Positions 47,464 to 59,047 of a stretch of DNA of 64,000 nucleotides are shown here, in pieces. The DNA is taken from contig NC_088775.1 in the NCBI RefSeq assembly GCF_954871325.1, positions 34,263,561 through 34,327,560 of the forward strand. Direction: 5' to 3'. The DNA is from Gordionus sp. m RMFG-2023. Taxonomy: Eukaryota; Nematomorpha; Gordioida; Chordodea; Parachordodidae. The notes under the pieces are model-generated. The model was not told the origin of the DNA and ran no database searches. It saw nothing but the letters and a program-made list of their open reading frames with translations. Both the position numbers and the translations under genes were made by a program. Each line of letters begins with the position of its first letter. The first letter of the stretch is position 1.

Positions 47464-48273
47464 ATGGACGATGTCCAAAAGTTTGTCATGAATACTTACC
47501 AAAGATATCTTATCCCTTCTCGACAAGATCATAGCTTGATACCCAAGCCTCTTGATAATTTTAAATCGTTCCATTCCAATTGCAACAACTTTAGTGACAA
47601 CATGAGCATTAACAGTTATAATAATAGTAACAGTAATTGCAATAACAATCCAGTAACCCCTCATCCTATTCGTCAAAATAATGAAAGTATGGGAGGGAGG
47701 CCATCGGGTGTGGGTCTTGATGTCTTGCCTCCTCACCCCTACTTCTACTACCATCATTATATATACAACCTCTTGCAAAGACGATATCCTTCTGTAGGCT
47801 TGACCATTAACGATAACCATACTATGTCCATAACTCCCACACCTAAGACATCCTCTCCATCCCCATTTTTATTCATCCAATCACAACAACAAATGCATAA
47901 TTATTCACAAATGATACCCATGTCATCTTCTGACATAACTAACTTTGATGAAGAGCACAATGAGGATGATGTAGGAGTTGGGGGTCATTCTTTTTACTCT
48001 CTGCCACTCATTCGTTCTCGCCCTTGTATAAATTCCTATACGATTGGTACTGACCAAAAACTTAACTATCGTAATAATAACGCAAAAAATAAACACGAAA
48101 GTAACGAAGATTTCAACGATACTGAAAAGGGAAATACTTCTGGAACAGTAATAGGTATAGGGCGGAAAAGTAACATCCAAAGGAGTAAAAAAAGAGAAAG
48201 AAGTCGAACGCCTACTATCAGTCCCGCGGATAATGTTTACGCTTTTGAGGAGCCTCCTGATAAACGAGGTTAA
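47464..48273 (+). CDS. Candidate host gene, 269 codons, not recognised
   Basis: This is the longest uninterrupted frame in the window, with a composition clearly less AT-rich than its flanks (parts of 47701-47760 approach half G+C) and no hallmark of any mobile element. The start is the ATG at 47464; an in-frame stop lies at 47455. The protein begins MDDVQKFVMNTYQRYLIPSR. It has an Asn/Ser-rich stretch at residues about 40-60 (NSYNNSNSNCNNN), a Tyr/His-rich segment at about 90-100 (HPYFYYHHYIYN), a Gln/His patch (SQQQMHNYSQM), an acidic run (FDEEHNEDDVG) and, near residues 238-250, a basic cluster QRSKKRERSRTPT followed by SPADN. Low-complexity linkers plus a basic, SP/TP-bearing tail suggest a nuclear or regulatory protein, but no folded domain is recognised. 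It may be one exon of a longer gene: the final codons CGA GGT TAA contain a weak GAG|GTTAAA donor. I give no function. Confidence 0.55.
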   Translation: MDDVQKFVMNTYQRYLIPSRQDHSLIPKPLDNFKSFHSNCNNFSDNMSINSYNNSNSNCNNNPVTPHPIRQNNESMGGRPSGVGLDVLPPHPYFYYHHYIYNLLQRRYPSVGLTINDNHTMSITPTPKTSSPSPFLFIQSQQQMHNYSQMIPMSSSDITNFDEEHNEDDVGVGGHSFYSLPLIRSRPCINSYTIGTDQKLNYRNNNAKNKHESNEDFNDTEKGNTSGTVIGIGRKSNIQRSKKRERSRTPTISPADNVYAFEEPPDKRG

Positions 48274-48832
48274 AAATTTGAAAATATATTATATATGAAC
48301 ATTAGCGTATTAATTCTTTTTCAGCAATCTTATAAATTTAAGTGTATAAATATATATATGATGTGGTAAGAGTTTAACAAATTTTATTGTATATATTTAA
48401 TTGGCCTAGGTCTTTAGCAGATTTTTAAAACTTGACTCATTTAAAGTACGGTTTTTTTAGTTGGTAAAGACTTAATATTACCGGAATTTTATTCCAGCAT
48501 TATAGAGCACCAACCCTGTAAATTTCAAATTTCAGACTAGAGGCTCACGATAATAGTTTCTGAAAATTATATTATATTATAATTTATATAAAAATTTTAA
48601 AGAAGATATAACACTTTAATGATTTATAAATTAAATAAATGTTTAAGAAGATAATGAAAAATATTTGATTTAAATGTTCATTTAAGTTTTAATATATAGA
48701 GGAAAGTTATTAAAATATATAAATTTTCTAGAATACTTTATTTAAATACAAATTTTCTCAAATTTTTCTTTATGGATATGTTAAACTGAATATGAAATCC
48801 ATAAGGATTCATTATATCTTTTTTTTAAATAA
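48274..48832. other. AT-rich DNA after the candidate gene
   Basis: No clear AATAAA signal was found close to the stop. ATATTACCGGAATTTTATTC near 48475 recalls the ACCGGAAATTTGTTC word of the adjacent foldback. No further exon is evident. Confidence 0.4.
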
Positions 48833-49215
48833 AAATATTATTTGACCGGAAATTTGTTCTTTCATGTACAGATTGCCCCACTGTAAACTTCCGATAATTT
48901 TGCCGTAGACTTTTGAACTACTCTCAATTTGTATTAAATAGATATAGATTCTTAACATAAATTTTATGCAAAACAGCCATTTTATATTTTAAAATATTAT
49001 TTGACTGGAAATTTGTTCTTGCATACAGATAGCCCACTGTAAACTTCCGATAATTTTGCCATAGACTTTTGAACTACTCTCAATTTATATTAAATAGATA
49101 TAAATTCTTAACATAAATTTTATGCAAAACACAAAATTTCATGGCAAAAATTTCCTGAAATCCATATGTTAATTAAACATGCTAGAATACAATTCCGGTC
49201 AAATCAAATTTTTTT
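48833..49215. repeat. Foldback element with internal tandem duplication (period 159 bp)
   Basis: TTTGACCGGAAATTTGTTC at 48841 recurs at 49000 as TTTGACTGGAAATTTGTTC. Between them ACTGTAAACTTCCGATAATT, GACTTTTGAACTACTCTCAA and AACATAAATTTTATGCAAAA are repeated. A right arm at about 49160-49215 (CAATTCCGGTCAAATCAAAT) is the inverse of the left arm. It is related to the foldback at 37356-37632. Confidence 0.85.
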
Positions 49216-49604
49216 AAAAATTGCCTTCAGTAATTGTTTAGAAATTAAGAGATTCCAAATTCCAGAAGATTCAATATCTCGAAACAACTTGTTTATATAT
49301 ATCCCTCTAAAACTTTTTACAAGGTCTCTATTTTTTATAAATAATATGAACCTTGTTTTCTCACAAAGATAAAGGCGGGAGCAGAAATTTTATATACAAC
49401 ACAACCTGAAAATATATCGTGGCCCAAAAACTTTTTTTTAAAAAAAAATAAAATAATAAAGGTATTTGAATGAAATTAATAGAAGTCATGTAGAATATAT
49501 CAAAGGTGTGTGCAATTTTTTTTCTATTCAGTTAAAGTTAATTGGTTAGACAGTAATATACTATCCATTTTAAATGTTAAAAATATGCATTTGATGTTGG
49601 TGTT
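49216..49604. other. AT-rich spacer, no gene seen
   Basis: The frame at 49166-49372 starts within the foldback and has no family features. Confidence 0.4.
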
Positions 49605-50114
49605 TGCAATCGTTTGAGAGATTTTTGGTGTGAAAATGTACCATTTGATTGAAGCTGCAAAAATATAATCTAAAATATTAACGTCTAAAAATACATTAAT
49701 CAATAGTTTGTATGTTATATCGAATAATTTTAAAATAATCGTTAAGGTGAAGTATAATTTAAAATATATGATATGCTTAAAATGGGCACTCTCAAAATGT
49801 GCTATTTTAGATAATTCCTATATATTCCCTTATTGTATAAATAGTTTATAACCAGCTAATAATTGAATGAAATAATGAAGTTGTGTTCATTATTTTAACC
49901 ACTTTTCTCTTGTGCTTAGCCATTCTAACTCTTTTTTGCAGGGTTAAATGGCGAAAATTATTCACTTCATTTAATTGATTATAGATATTAAAGTGAGGGC
50001 GACACTTTTTTGTGAGGGATTAAGCTACTATAAGTTTTGTTCTGTTTTGTCTTTGTCTTAGTTTTTTTTTGGTAAAAATGCAAAATACCAATTGTTTTAC
50101 CCCAGTTTCATCTA
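49605..50114 (-). mobile_element. Pogo-type miniature, TAGGGGAGACC subfamily, minus orientation
   Basis: It ends at 50114 with CAATTGTTTTACCCCAG then TTTCATCTA. The interior, reversed, matches 56415-57344 (GGTAAAAATGCAAAATACC, CAGCTTCAATCAAATGG, TTAACCACTTTTCTC). On the plus strand at about 49785-49860 a frame gives KWALSKCAILDN followed by FPYCIN, the same tail as EWAHSKCANYDN..CPYCID of the 2.1-kb element, with some Cys/His lost. It is a deletion derivative of that transposon family. Confidence 0.8.
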
Positions 50115-50784
50115 CTTTGTGAAATTTCGGCCTTTCCATAATTATAGAATTTGTATTAATCTTCAGGAAATAACGAATATTCTTTCATGGAAGAACAATA
50201 ACTTTTGTCCAAGATTCCCTGAATTTCAATTACCAATCTTTCTTATTGAATATCGAGTCAAAAAATTCCATAATCAGATCCCAATTTTTATTTGAAATTC
50301 AATAATAAAAGATAAATATTTAATGTATACATACAGTTTGGACATATTGCAGATACCAGCTAATACAATTTTGAATTTCAATTTCCAATTAAATAAAATC
50401 ATATTCTTTAATTTATAAGACAAATAATAAATATAAATTTACTTTCTTAAAAATGACCTTTCACCAGTAATTATAATTAATCATCATATAAAATAATGAA
50501 GTTGAAACCCCAAAAAGCGAGACTTATATAATGTTATATCTTAATAAAACATAACATTAAAAAAAATAGACATATCCATTTTGACCCTTGTATCACTAAT
50601 CTAATTTGGCCAATCATTACGATGACACAATTGAATATTTAATTCGCATCAACGCTTATACACCCATGATCTATTTTTTGATGGTTCAAGAAATTTCCAA
50701 ATATTCTGCAAGTGATCAAATGAGAGAGAATTTTAGTGGCTCCCTATATTTATAAATATTTTTTAATGTTTTTATTTTCACTAA
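50115..50784. other. AT-rich spacer, no gene seen
   Basis: No supported frame or repeat end was found. Confidence 0.4.
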
Positions 50785-51240
50785 TAAGGGGGTTAGTCGA
50801 ACCATTTTTTGCAAAATCGGTTATAGCTCCTGTGTTTTTTTAGATATTATAAAAAACAATATATGAGTAGATACCTCAAACTATACTCTAAAAAGGTGCC
50901 TTATAAAAAAGTTAAGAATATACATATTTTTTAAAAAAAATTTGTGAAAATTTTGCCCAACAAGCCCCAATAGCGGGTTTAGGCAAGCTACTTCAAGAGA
51001 CTTCCTAAACCCTTGGTTATTTTAGGCTAAAATGAATTAAATGCATTTTTATTTATTAATAAGTACGTATGGAATAAATTTATTGTTTTATTGTTCAACA
51101 TATTATAATACTTATAAATTGGAAGTTCATTTTGGTTAATTTAATAAATATTTTGAACATATAAAAAATTTATCTAAGTTTGAACATGTACCATGTCATC
51201 CTTGGCACATTCTGCATTGGGACCACTCTTCGATGTTATG
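50785..51240 (+). mobile_element. Pogo-type miniature, TAGGGGAGACTG subfamily, copy B, with transposase tail
   Basis: The left end TAAGGGGGTTAGTCGAACC is followed by TTTTTGCAAAATCGG and by sequence shared with 63036-63450 (AGATATTATAAAAAACAATA, CCAATAGCGGGTTTAGGCAA, ACGTATGGAATAAATTTATT). At 51181-51240 the minus strand reads KCHNIEEWSQCRMCQG, then a stop where Trp is expected, then HGTCS: the EEW..C..C..W.H..C PHD-like tail. The right end was not found. Confidence 0.82.
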
Positions 51241-51706
51241 ACATTTTATATAATTCAGCTTACTACAAAGACTAATATCTTTGTGAATAATTTTTTTTTC
51301 TTGCTATTTAACTTTCTCTTGTAATATCTCATAAAGTTTGATCTAATTAGCTAAAATAAAAATGCCAATAAAATATTAGATAATATTAATTATAACTTAA
51401 ATACTAATACAATAATATTATACTTCATCATAATTATGTTAAAATACAAGAGCATAAAGTTTAAAATACATTTAAAAATATATATAAACAATATTTTTTC
51501 TCTTTAGTCTTTAATTACCATTTAGATTTTTATGTACATAATCTCTATTAATAAATATTTCTAAAATTTGATTATATTGTTTAAAAATTACATTAAATTA
51601 TTGTGATTATATCTTAAAAATAAGACAGATACTAAAGATAAATTTACCTGTTAGTTTCCTAGTAATCCTTGTTGATTTACAATCTTCATTTACCTTAATA
51701 GCCTAC
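51241..51706. other. AT-rich spacer, no gene seen
   Basis: No supported frame or repeat end was found. The lost right side of the preceding element may extend into this stretch. Confidence 0.4.
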
Positions 51707-51845
51707 TAGTGTTGTTAAAAAGTCCGATTCGAGTCGATTTTTTAACGGCCCGATTAAGATTATAACTAAAATAATATTGTGTAAGCCTGGTTAAAGGATT
51801 AGCTTTATAGTAATTTTTTGAGCCGTGGGTCAATCACCTGACTTG
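51707..51845 (+). mobile_element. hAT-type miniature foldback, third copy, truncated
   Basis: TAGTGTTGTTAAAAAGTCCG and GAGTCGATTTTTTAACGG match the left halves at 33912 and 42476. The sequence TTTTTTGAGCCGTGGGTC near 51815 corresponds to the right arm, but the terminal TTTAAC..ACTA is absent. Confidence 0.65.
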
Positions 51846-53104
51846 AAATATATTAGTTTATATTAATTTACAGGTTAAGATTCAATATAACTAATTTTTG
51901 TATTGTGAAATAAATAGTATTCTTTTTTCATTTTTATCTAGATATTTTAAATGACAGAAGAGACATTTATCGAACAAATAATTTGAACAAAATATATAAT
52001 TGCAAGGGTTTTGTTGAAGAATTAATAAATGCAAAAAATCCTTTATATTATGATTTTTGATAAGATGTCATTTTGCTCTTAGAATTAACTTAAACCAAAG
52101 TCAAAATAAGCACAGATGAATAAAACCATATATATGATAAATTATTGTAAATTTTTTGCAAAGTAAAGGCAAGTTTAAATGTTTACTTGATTATTGGTGG
52201 CAGTTTTTTATTTTTTAAAAATATAATTTATTTGAACAAAAATGGATAATATTTTGCTTTATAGATTCTATTGACCGTATATTTCAATTTTTATAGTCAA
52301 TCATGTTTATGCCCATTGTTAAATAAAAAAAACATTTACAATAATTTAAAATCTTCACTAGTTTTTGCTTGAGTTTAGCTATTCTAAATGAATGAAAGCT
52401 ATTCCTGACAGTTGTTTCAACAATTAGAATTAGATAGACAAGTTTATATGTGTCATCGACATGGATATGATGAGACCGTTTAATTTGCATAAAGATCTTA
52501 AAGTTTTAGAGATTGCTAATAATTTCAATTTAAAAATATCAGAATTATGACTTACCATTTATCTTTGTCACGATATTCAAACAGTAAATATTTTTTAAAA
52601 ATTTTTAAATTAAGAGTATGAAACCAATCTTTAAGATTTTCGAAGTTAAACGTCATATGAAAATGAGACTCTCAAAAATAAATGATTTTAATTAACTTGT
52701 TTGAATTTTATTTAACTGATCATTTAACTTTCAATCCAATAAAACCCTTTATTAGATTTGTTAATGCTGGTTTCGGCCTTAGCTGTTGGATATTTACATT
52801 CATTATTCATTTTCGAATAAACAGTATTTTCCATTCAATACAATTATTTAGCGGTATAACCTTGCATATTTTATAATTCAAACAACTATCATGTTTCATT
52901 AGAAGTTTTTAGCGTCTCCAACTTTCAAATTAAACTAAGTTTTATATTTAATATTTTATTTATTTATTAAAGAGCAGGGACATTTACCGCGTAAGAGGAG
53001 AGGGGGGTTGGCACAAGATCATTAATGATATTGGAGTGGAGTAGGTGGGAGCTTTGATTTGAATTTTTTGGTAATTTTAATTTTATTTTTTGGTAATTTT
53101 AATT
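51846..53104. other. AT-rich DNA, no gene seen
   Basis: Frames of 64-68 codons (52284-52490 minus, 52682-52876 plus) have no family features. G-rich words (GAGGAGAGGGGGGTTGGC) appear at about 52997. Confidence 0.4.
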
Positions 53105-53695
53105 AAGTATGAGGGGGGTAGGAGGTATAATTTAGATGTGGAAAAGGGGATAAAGGGTAAAATTTAGAGGGATTTTAATTTAAAATCCGAACTTTATCAA
53201 GTGTTTAGAAAGTGTTTAAAAAATATTTATATTATAAATTTTCTGGGTCTATCAATAATTAAAAGCGATTTGTACATAAAAAATTTTTTATACTTGAGAA
53301 AAGAAAATAATTTTCGAAATAGATCAAATCAAGATAAATTGACCTCAAGTCATAAAAAATGGCTTTATAAGCTTAGCTAAAGAATGATTCATTCACATTT
53401 AACCAAAAATATATAAAAATTAAGATTATTTGCGTATAACACATACAATCAAAAATATATTAATTTAAATTTAAAATTATTCCATAATAAAAACTATACA
53501 TGATATTATATTATATAATATTTAGCGATTAAATCTAGTATTATTTTGGACGAATTATTGAATAAATTATCTAAAGGAAACCAGCAGTTTATTTTGCTAA
53601 TTTTGATTTAGTAATATGGGGTTAGGAGGTATAATTTAGAAATGAGTTAAAATTAGAAGAGGGATAGTGTAAAATTTAGAGGGATTTTAGGTATT
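53105..53695. repeat. Direct repeat pair about 500 bp apart
   Basis: GGGGTAGGAGGTATAATTTAG at about 53114 recurs as GGGTTAGGAGGTATAATTTA near 53620. Each is followed within about 60 bp by GTAAAATTTAGAGGGATTTT. The intervening DNA is AT-rich and non-coding. They could be the ends of a small degraded element with direct terminal repeats, but no flanking duplication was confirmed. Confidence 0.6.
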
Positions 53696-56414
53696 AAAAA
53701 TTTTCTAAATATTATAAAAAAAATTTTAATATTATATTTATTTATAATAAAATAAACTAACATATACTTTTAATTTATGCCACCTACAAATAATTATTAT
53801 ATACTTAACCTTTTTCTTTTAAAAAAAAGTAAGATAATGTGCAATTTTAATATTTAAAAAAGTGAAAAATAAGCTATTAACTACAAAACGTCAGCGCTTT
53901 GGTTTGAAGAGAATGGTTTAATGTTCTTTTAATGCCTAATCTGCCTTTTACCATCTTAATTACGCCTTTAAGGTGCTCATTTCTTCTATGGAATTTCATT
54001 TTTTTTCTCTTACATAACGAGCTTTCGTAAATGATCTAAACTAGATAACTTAACTCAACTCATATTTTATACTGTTTCTTTTGACAACAAACAAATTTTT
54101 TATTATTGCGCACAATTTATAACCCTCTTCATATAAAATATATTATAAATCTAATTGAATATAACCTTTGGATACACAAAAAATAATTTAAAATAAAAAA
54201 AACAAAATAAAATAAAATTTAATGATTTATAATTATAGCAAAAAAAAGAAAATTAAAAAGAATATGAATAGTAATTTTTATTTAAATTAATGCAGGCACA
54301 ACGCACAAGGAAATTTATTGATATAATACCATATAGATAAATATGGGATGTTTTTTTTTAAATTTCATTTCTTTATTTAAAAAAAAATATTTAGATTATT
54401 ATTAACTCCCGGCTGGGTCATTCTGAGCAATCTCGAATCATATTTTTCTTAGATATTATTAAGTTATTTTTTGTTTTTATAATAAAAATAATAAAATGTT
54501 TTTTAATAAATATAAAAATACTAAAAAATAAGTTACAAAATTTTTAATACTTCATTTTTATTAATAGTTTATAAAATTTTGACTTCTTGAAAGTGGGTAA
54601 AGAGATTAGAGGGGGACATTTTTGGGATTTTTTAAGCCCGTTAAAATTTATCTTTAACTAACACGCCCATTTAAGAAGACCTATATATATTTAACTCACC
54701 CCATGAGGTTTTCTTTAGTTAAGACACTATTTTAAAATGTTATTATTTTACAAATCAACTGCCTAATCTCACCCCTCCCTCCCCTACTTATTAACTATTC
54801 CTTTTCCAGGGTTGAGAGTTGTTTTTTCTTCAAAGTTTATGTTAAGCTTCCCTCTTATTACCCATATTTATGGGTCTTTAAACCCGCATGAGCTTCGCCC
54901 CTGCTTTCTCGCAATATCCTGCTTGTAACTTATGACTTATACTAAAGGACTTTTTAAAATTCCTTTAATCACTTATATCATTATTAGAATCAATAAATTG
55001 GAATCGCCATCCCAATGTCAATAATGCTTGGTCATCCTTATTTTCTTGCATACTTAAATTTTCAAATATCAAAAAAATATTTTTATTTTTATTTATAATC
55101 GTACGTATTTCTTTAATTTTTCAAAACCTACTATATAACATTCTTAGTTTTAGACCAATAGAGAATTTAATAAATTTTGATCTCTAAGGAATCAGTTGAC
55201 ATAAAAATGAGCTCCTCAAATATTTCCAATTCACCAACCCATCGCGCGTCAAAAATTTTTAGTCATCTTTCATTTTTATACTTTAGTAAATTATATTCTC
55301 GTATATCTTTTTATTTCAGCAATTTATATATAACTATACTTTTTACATTTTTTTAAATTTTTTTTTTACTACAAATGGCCTCCAGTAAAGCAATATTTAT
55401 AGAAATTTAACATTTTTTTGTTCAACATAATTTGAAATGAATAGCTGGAAGAAAATCTACCACTTTAAATTTAATGTTTGACACATCATAGTAAAATAAA
55501 AGAAAATTCTGGAAGTCCAAAATCAAAAAATAATTTAATTTTACATTTTCATTATTTTTACCCTATATTATCCGGTGAGGGAATCTAAGCGAATATTCAT
55601 TTTAATTTGTCTAGGGGCAGATAATGTGATTGTGTAGGGTTGTATAAAAGGAATAAGTCCAGGAAAACATGTTGCAAATGGCATCTTAAATATCATGAAA
55701 TATCAATGGGGTTAAATTTCAATCCCTTATGAAATTTTTTATTCCACAGGAACAGGGAGGAGTTTCATATTACTCATTTAAATTGAGCAAAAAATGGTTA
55801 TTTTACAACAATGGAATAGCCAACGACAATTTCTTACCTAAATTGTAAAAATATCGGGTATGATTAAAAAAGAGCTAATATAGCAAAGTTCACGAATCAA
55901 AAATCTCTCAAGAGTGAAAATACTTGGAATTTTCTAACTTTAGATCAATTTTAAACATAATTAGTTCTATGCCTCAAAGAATATCGGTAATTTAATCTAA
56001 GGATGACACAACTAAATTTTAAAAGAAGTTTCCACTAACTATGAATTTTTTAGTATACTAGAATATTTAATAGACTTCCTTTTAATATATTTATATCATC
56101 AATATTTCGATTTTTTAAAATTAAAATCTGAATATGTTAAAGACTAAAATAAAAAGGTGGTGTTAGCATTAATGACTTTGGGCTACATAAAATATGGCAT
56201 AGATTCGGTAGATTTCCAGTATTAAATCAGACAAACCGCATGATCATAACAGATTTTTATAATCTTTGAACTTACAATATTCTTAGTAGGGAGATAGGGT
56301 CAAACAAAATAGGAGGTACTTCAGAATTTGAAACACATTATTAGAGAGTGAAATATATTCACAATATATAAAGTTATGATATAAATGTGTGACAAAAATA
56401 TTTCATTTATCAGA
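53696..56414. other. AT-rich DNA, no gene seen
   Basis: A less AT-rich patch at 54590-54920 contains AGATTAGAGGGGGAC and CCTAATCTCACCCCTCCC in inverted sense, possibly a decayed repeat. No frame is supported. Confidence 0.4.
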
Positions 56415-57344
56415 TAGGGGAGACCGAGGTAACACGATTGGTATTTTGCATTTTTACCATAAAATTTTGAAACAAAAACAAAACAAAAAAAAATAGATGT
56501 ATATGTAGCCAGATTCCTCAACTACAAAATAAAAAAATTATAGCTCTCTACCTATAGTACTTCAGGAGTTGTGATCATAATTATGTGAAGTGTGCCCTTT
56601 TCGCTAATTTATCCCATACCCAGGGTAAATGGCTAATCATTAGGTTTAAGTGGTTAAAATTAGATTGAACTAATTTTATTGTTTTATTGAACAAAATATT
56701 GCAATTTTGACATCAAATCATCACTTTTAGGTATAAACAATTTATATAATACGGGAATGTAAAATTTTTATCAAAAATATCAAATTTAGAGTTTGTCCAT
56801 TTTAGGCACATCGTATATTTCAATTATTCTTCCTATTTGTGACAATTTTTAAAATTATATTGCAATAACACATTATTTGCTCGTAAATATCTTTTTATAT
56901 AGTGTTGAATATTTAAAAATTATCCTTTACAGCTTTAATCAAATGAAACATTTTAATTGTTTTACCCATAACAATTTTATACAAATCGTTATTATGAATT
57001 CTAATTAAGCTATAAACTTCCGATAAATTTTCATTTATAGCTTTGATTTTAAGAAACATCTATGATTTTAACGAACATCTATGAAAATTTAAAAATTATA
57101 AGCCTTAATATATTTGGCTAAAACCAAAATGAGTTAGAAGATAAATTCTATAATTTTTGGGTAAAAAACGATTTTTGGCAAAATATGTCCAACCAGGAAA
57201 GTTTTTCAAAAGTGAACATAGGTAAAAAATTAGATACAAAAATATACATCTTCACATTAAATTTAAGGTTTTTTGTTCAAGGGTTAAATAGTTATTCGCA
57301 TTAACATTATTACCACGTCGATCGCTTTGCCCCGGTCTCCCCTA
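56415..57344 (-). mobile_element. Pogo-type miniature, TAGGGGAGACC subfamily, complete ends
   Basis: The left end TAGGGGAGACCGAGGTAAC (56415) and right end GCCCCGGTCTCCCCTA (57344) are inverted and flanked by TA; total 930 bp. Both end regions match the 2.1-kb element at 59048-61146 (CATACCCAGGGTAAATGGC; GGGTAAAAAACGATTTTTGG; AACATAGGTAAAAAATTAGA). On the minus strand at about 56750-56812 a frame gives TMCLKWTNSKFDIFDKNF then FPYY, the decayed form of TMCLEWAHSKCANYDNYF, so it is a deletion derivative of that family with its zinc-finger tail still visible. Confidence 0.9.
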
Positions 57345-57420
57345 CTTATGATTTTATTATAGTAGATGTATTTTTTACTCTAAATTTTAACTTACATTTT
57401 TTCATTTAGCTTTCTCAAAC

Positions 57421-57610
57421 CAGGACCGGGCCTAAATTTTTTTTAAAAAAATGCACGGGCAGGGCCGTATATTTTAAAACCAAATATTTTAAATAGCCAT
57501 TATTACCTTTAAAATTTATTTTAAAAAAATTCAGGGCGGCTAGGACCAAATTATTTTTTTTAAAAAAATCTGGGCCGGGCTGAGCTGTTTAAATGGTACG
57601 TACCTCTGCA
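57421..57610 (+). mobile_element. GGCCCGG-rich miniature, TGCAGAGGTACCATTT type, copy 3
   Basis: It starts near CAGGACCGGGCC and ends AAATGGTACGTACCTCTGCA. The interior ATATTTTAAAACCAAATATT and TAAATAGCCATTATTAC match 42210-42409. GGCC blocks alternate with poly-A/T. Confidence 0.75.
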
Positions 57611-57718
57611 AGTTTTTGATGATAATTAAAAATATTAAATCTTTACAAATAAGATTCAATTATTAATAGATCCAATAAAACTTAATGCAGATCCTAAACC
57701 AGTTCGCAAATTATATAT

Positions 57719-58608
57719 AGAAAGTGAGAAAGAAAAAAGCGAAAGGAAAACAAAAGGGATTAAAATCTAAGCTATTCTAATAATTTATCATATAATAATA
57801 TTAATATACTCCTTATAACTATGAAAAAGAGATGATGTTTATGAAATTTCTAAATCAAAAGTAATTGCATCGTAAGAATTATAGAAAATAGTGAAAAACC
57901 AAAGCCAGTTAAAAGACTCATTGATATATATTGTACTAGTAACACAACTGGTGTTGATATCAAAAAATGTATTATTTACAAATTTAATTCAATAAATCTA
58001 ACCCTAGAATTTTTATTTAGTCAGAGCTATGAGGGTGCATCAAAATAATGGATAAACGGAGCTCAGGTTTTGATTAGAGCTGAGATTCCTAAGGTGTATT
58101 CGATTAAATTTAATAATTGTTCAATTGTATCGAACTGTAAGGGAACTAAGAAATGTCTTAGAGATCTTAGAGAGATGCACGTTAATTTCAATGAGATTAA
58201 AGATAATGCTCAAAAGATGTCAGGGTAAAGTAGCGACAAAATCGAATGATTTATGTGAAACAAGATACACACACCACGCTAATATCATCTTATGTGTTTA
58301 GATTTAAAATGTTTATTTTATGTATTAGAACTGGCTATCATCATATAAAGCCATTTAAAACAATTTTCTACTTTGTAGTGCCTTGAGGGTAATCTTGACT
58401 AATTTAAAAGATTCTGAAATTCTTACCACAACTAAAATGGCTGGTGTTAAAGTTTTTAGAAACGAAATTTTTATTTTTATATTAACACTTTATGTTTGAA
58501 AAAAATATTATTGATAACAAACTTAACATTTATAAAATTGCAAATCATGTCTAAAAATATAAGATTTGCTAAGAATCAAATTAAATTAGCAAAAGTTTGC
58601 CTGATTTA
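57719..58608 (+). pseudogene. Decayed second copy of the first hAT transposase
   Basis: In order: LSYNNINI (about 57795), YEISKSKVIAS, KPKPVKRLIDIYCTSNTTGV (57896-57955), NLTLEFLFSQSYEGASK, VLIRAEIPKVYS (58055-58095), NLKDSEILTTTKMAGV (58400-58447) and NQIKLAKVCLI near 58576-58608. These match VERLIDIYCTGNTTG, LEFLVGQSYDGASN, LIRAEAPKA and FAINQIQLVKDCLI of 5410-7406. Stops and frame changes are frequent and the hATC tail is absent. It is the same family but older and more decayed than the copy at 5228-7731. Confidence 0.88.
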
Positions 58609-58691
58609 GTTGAGATGTAAATTAAGTTATTGTCTTGTATCATTTTTTAATTTTATTATATAATAACATTGAATTGTATCAAGGCTCAAGA

Positions 58692-58760
58692 AGAGTGGCG
58701 TAGCCAGGATTTATCCATAGGAGGGAGGGATTTTTGGAGGGCTTCACTTTCCAGGTCTCT
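58692..58760 (+). mobile_element. Isolated hAT terminus, same family as 19228-22146
   Basis: GAGTGGCGTAGCCAGGATTT, ATCCATAGGAGGGAGGG and TTTTTGGAGGGC match the inverse of 22091-22146. No transposase or opposite end was found next to it, so it is a stray tip or a miniature with a lost end. Confidence 0.7.
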
Positions 58761-59047
58761 CATAATATTGATTTTGTGGTCTTCTTTATCATCCCCATTA
58801 TAGTTGGCTAAATAATTGGGATTATACTAATTCTAAATTATGTCAATATTTTTTACCATATTAGTTTAAGAATTTAAGTATTAAAAGCTACTGAAAATAT
58901 TTATTCTGAAAATTTTATAAGTGTTTAGTGCTTAATTGTATATTGATTCATTCGGTTGCGAATATAAAGAAAAAAAATATAGGAGGAAATTGCCAAAATT
59001 TGTATTATGCTGAATGGAAAATATAGGAAAACTGCATATCTAGCGTA
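58761..59047. other. AT-rich spacer
   Basis: TTATAGTTGGCTAAATAATTGG near 58800 echoes TTATAGTTGGCTAAACAATTGG near 32163, a short unexplained shared word. Nothing else was seen. Confidence 0.4.

Noticed and set aside
47440-47820. A 126-codon minus-strand frame overlapping the candidate gene
   Set aside because: It lies opposite the longer plus-strand frame, whose composition and low-complexity peptide fit coding better. The minus peptide is V/I/T-rich with no motif and looks like a shadow.
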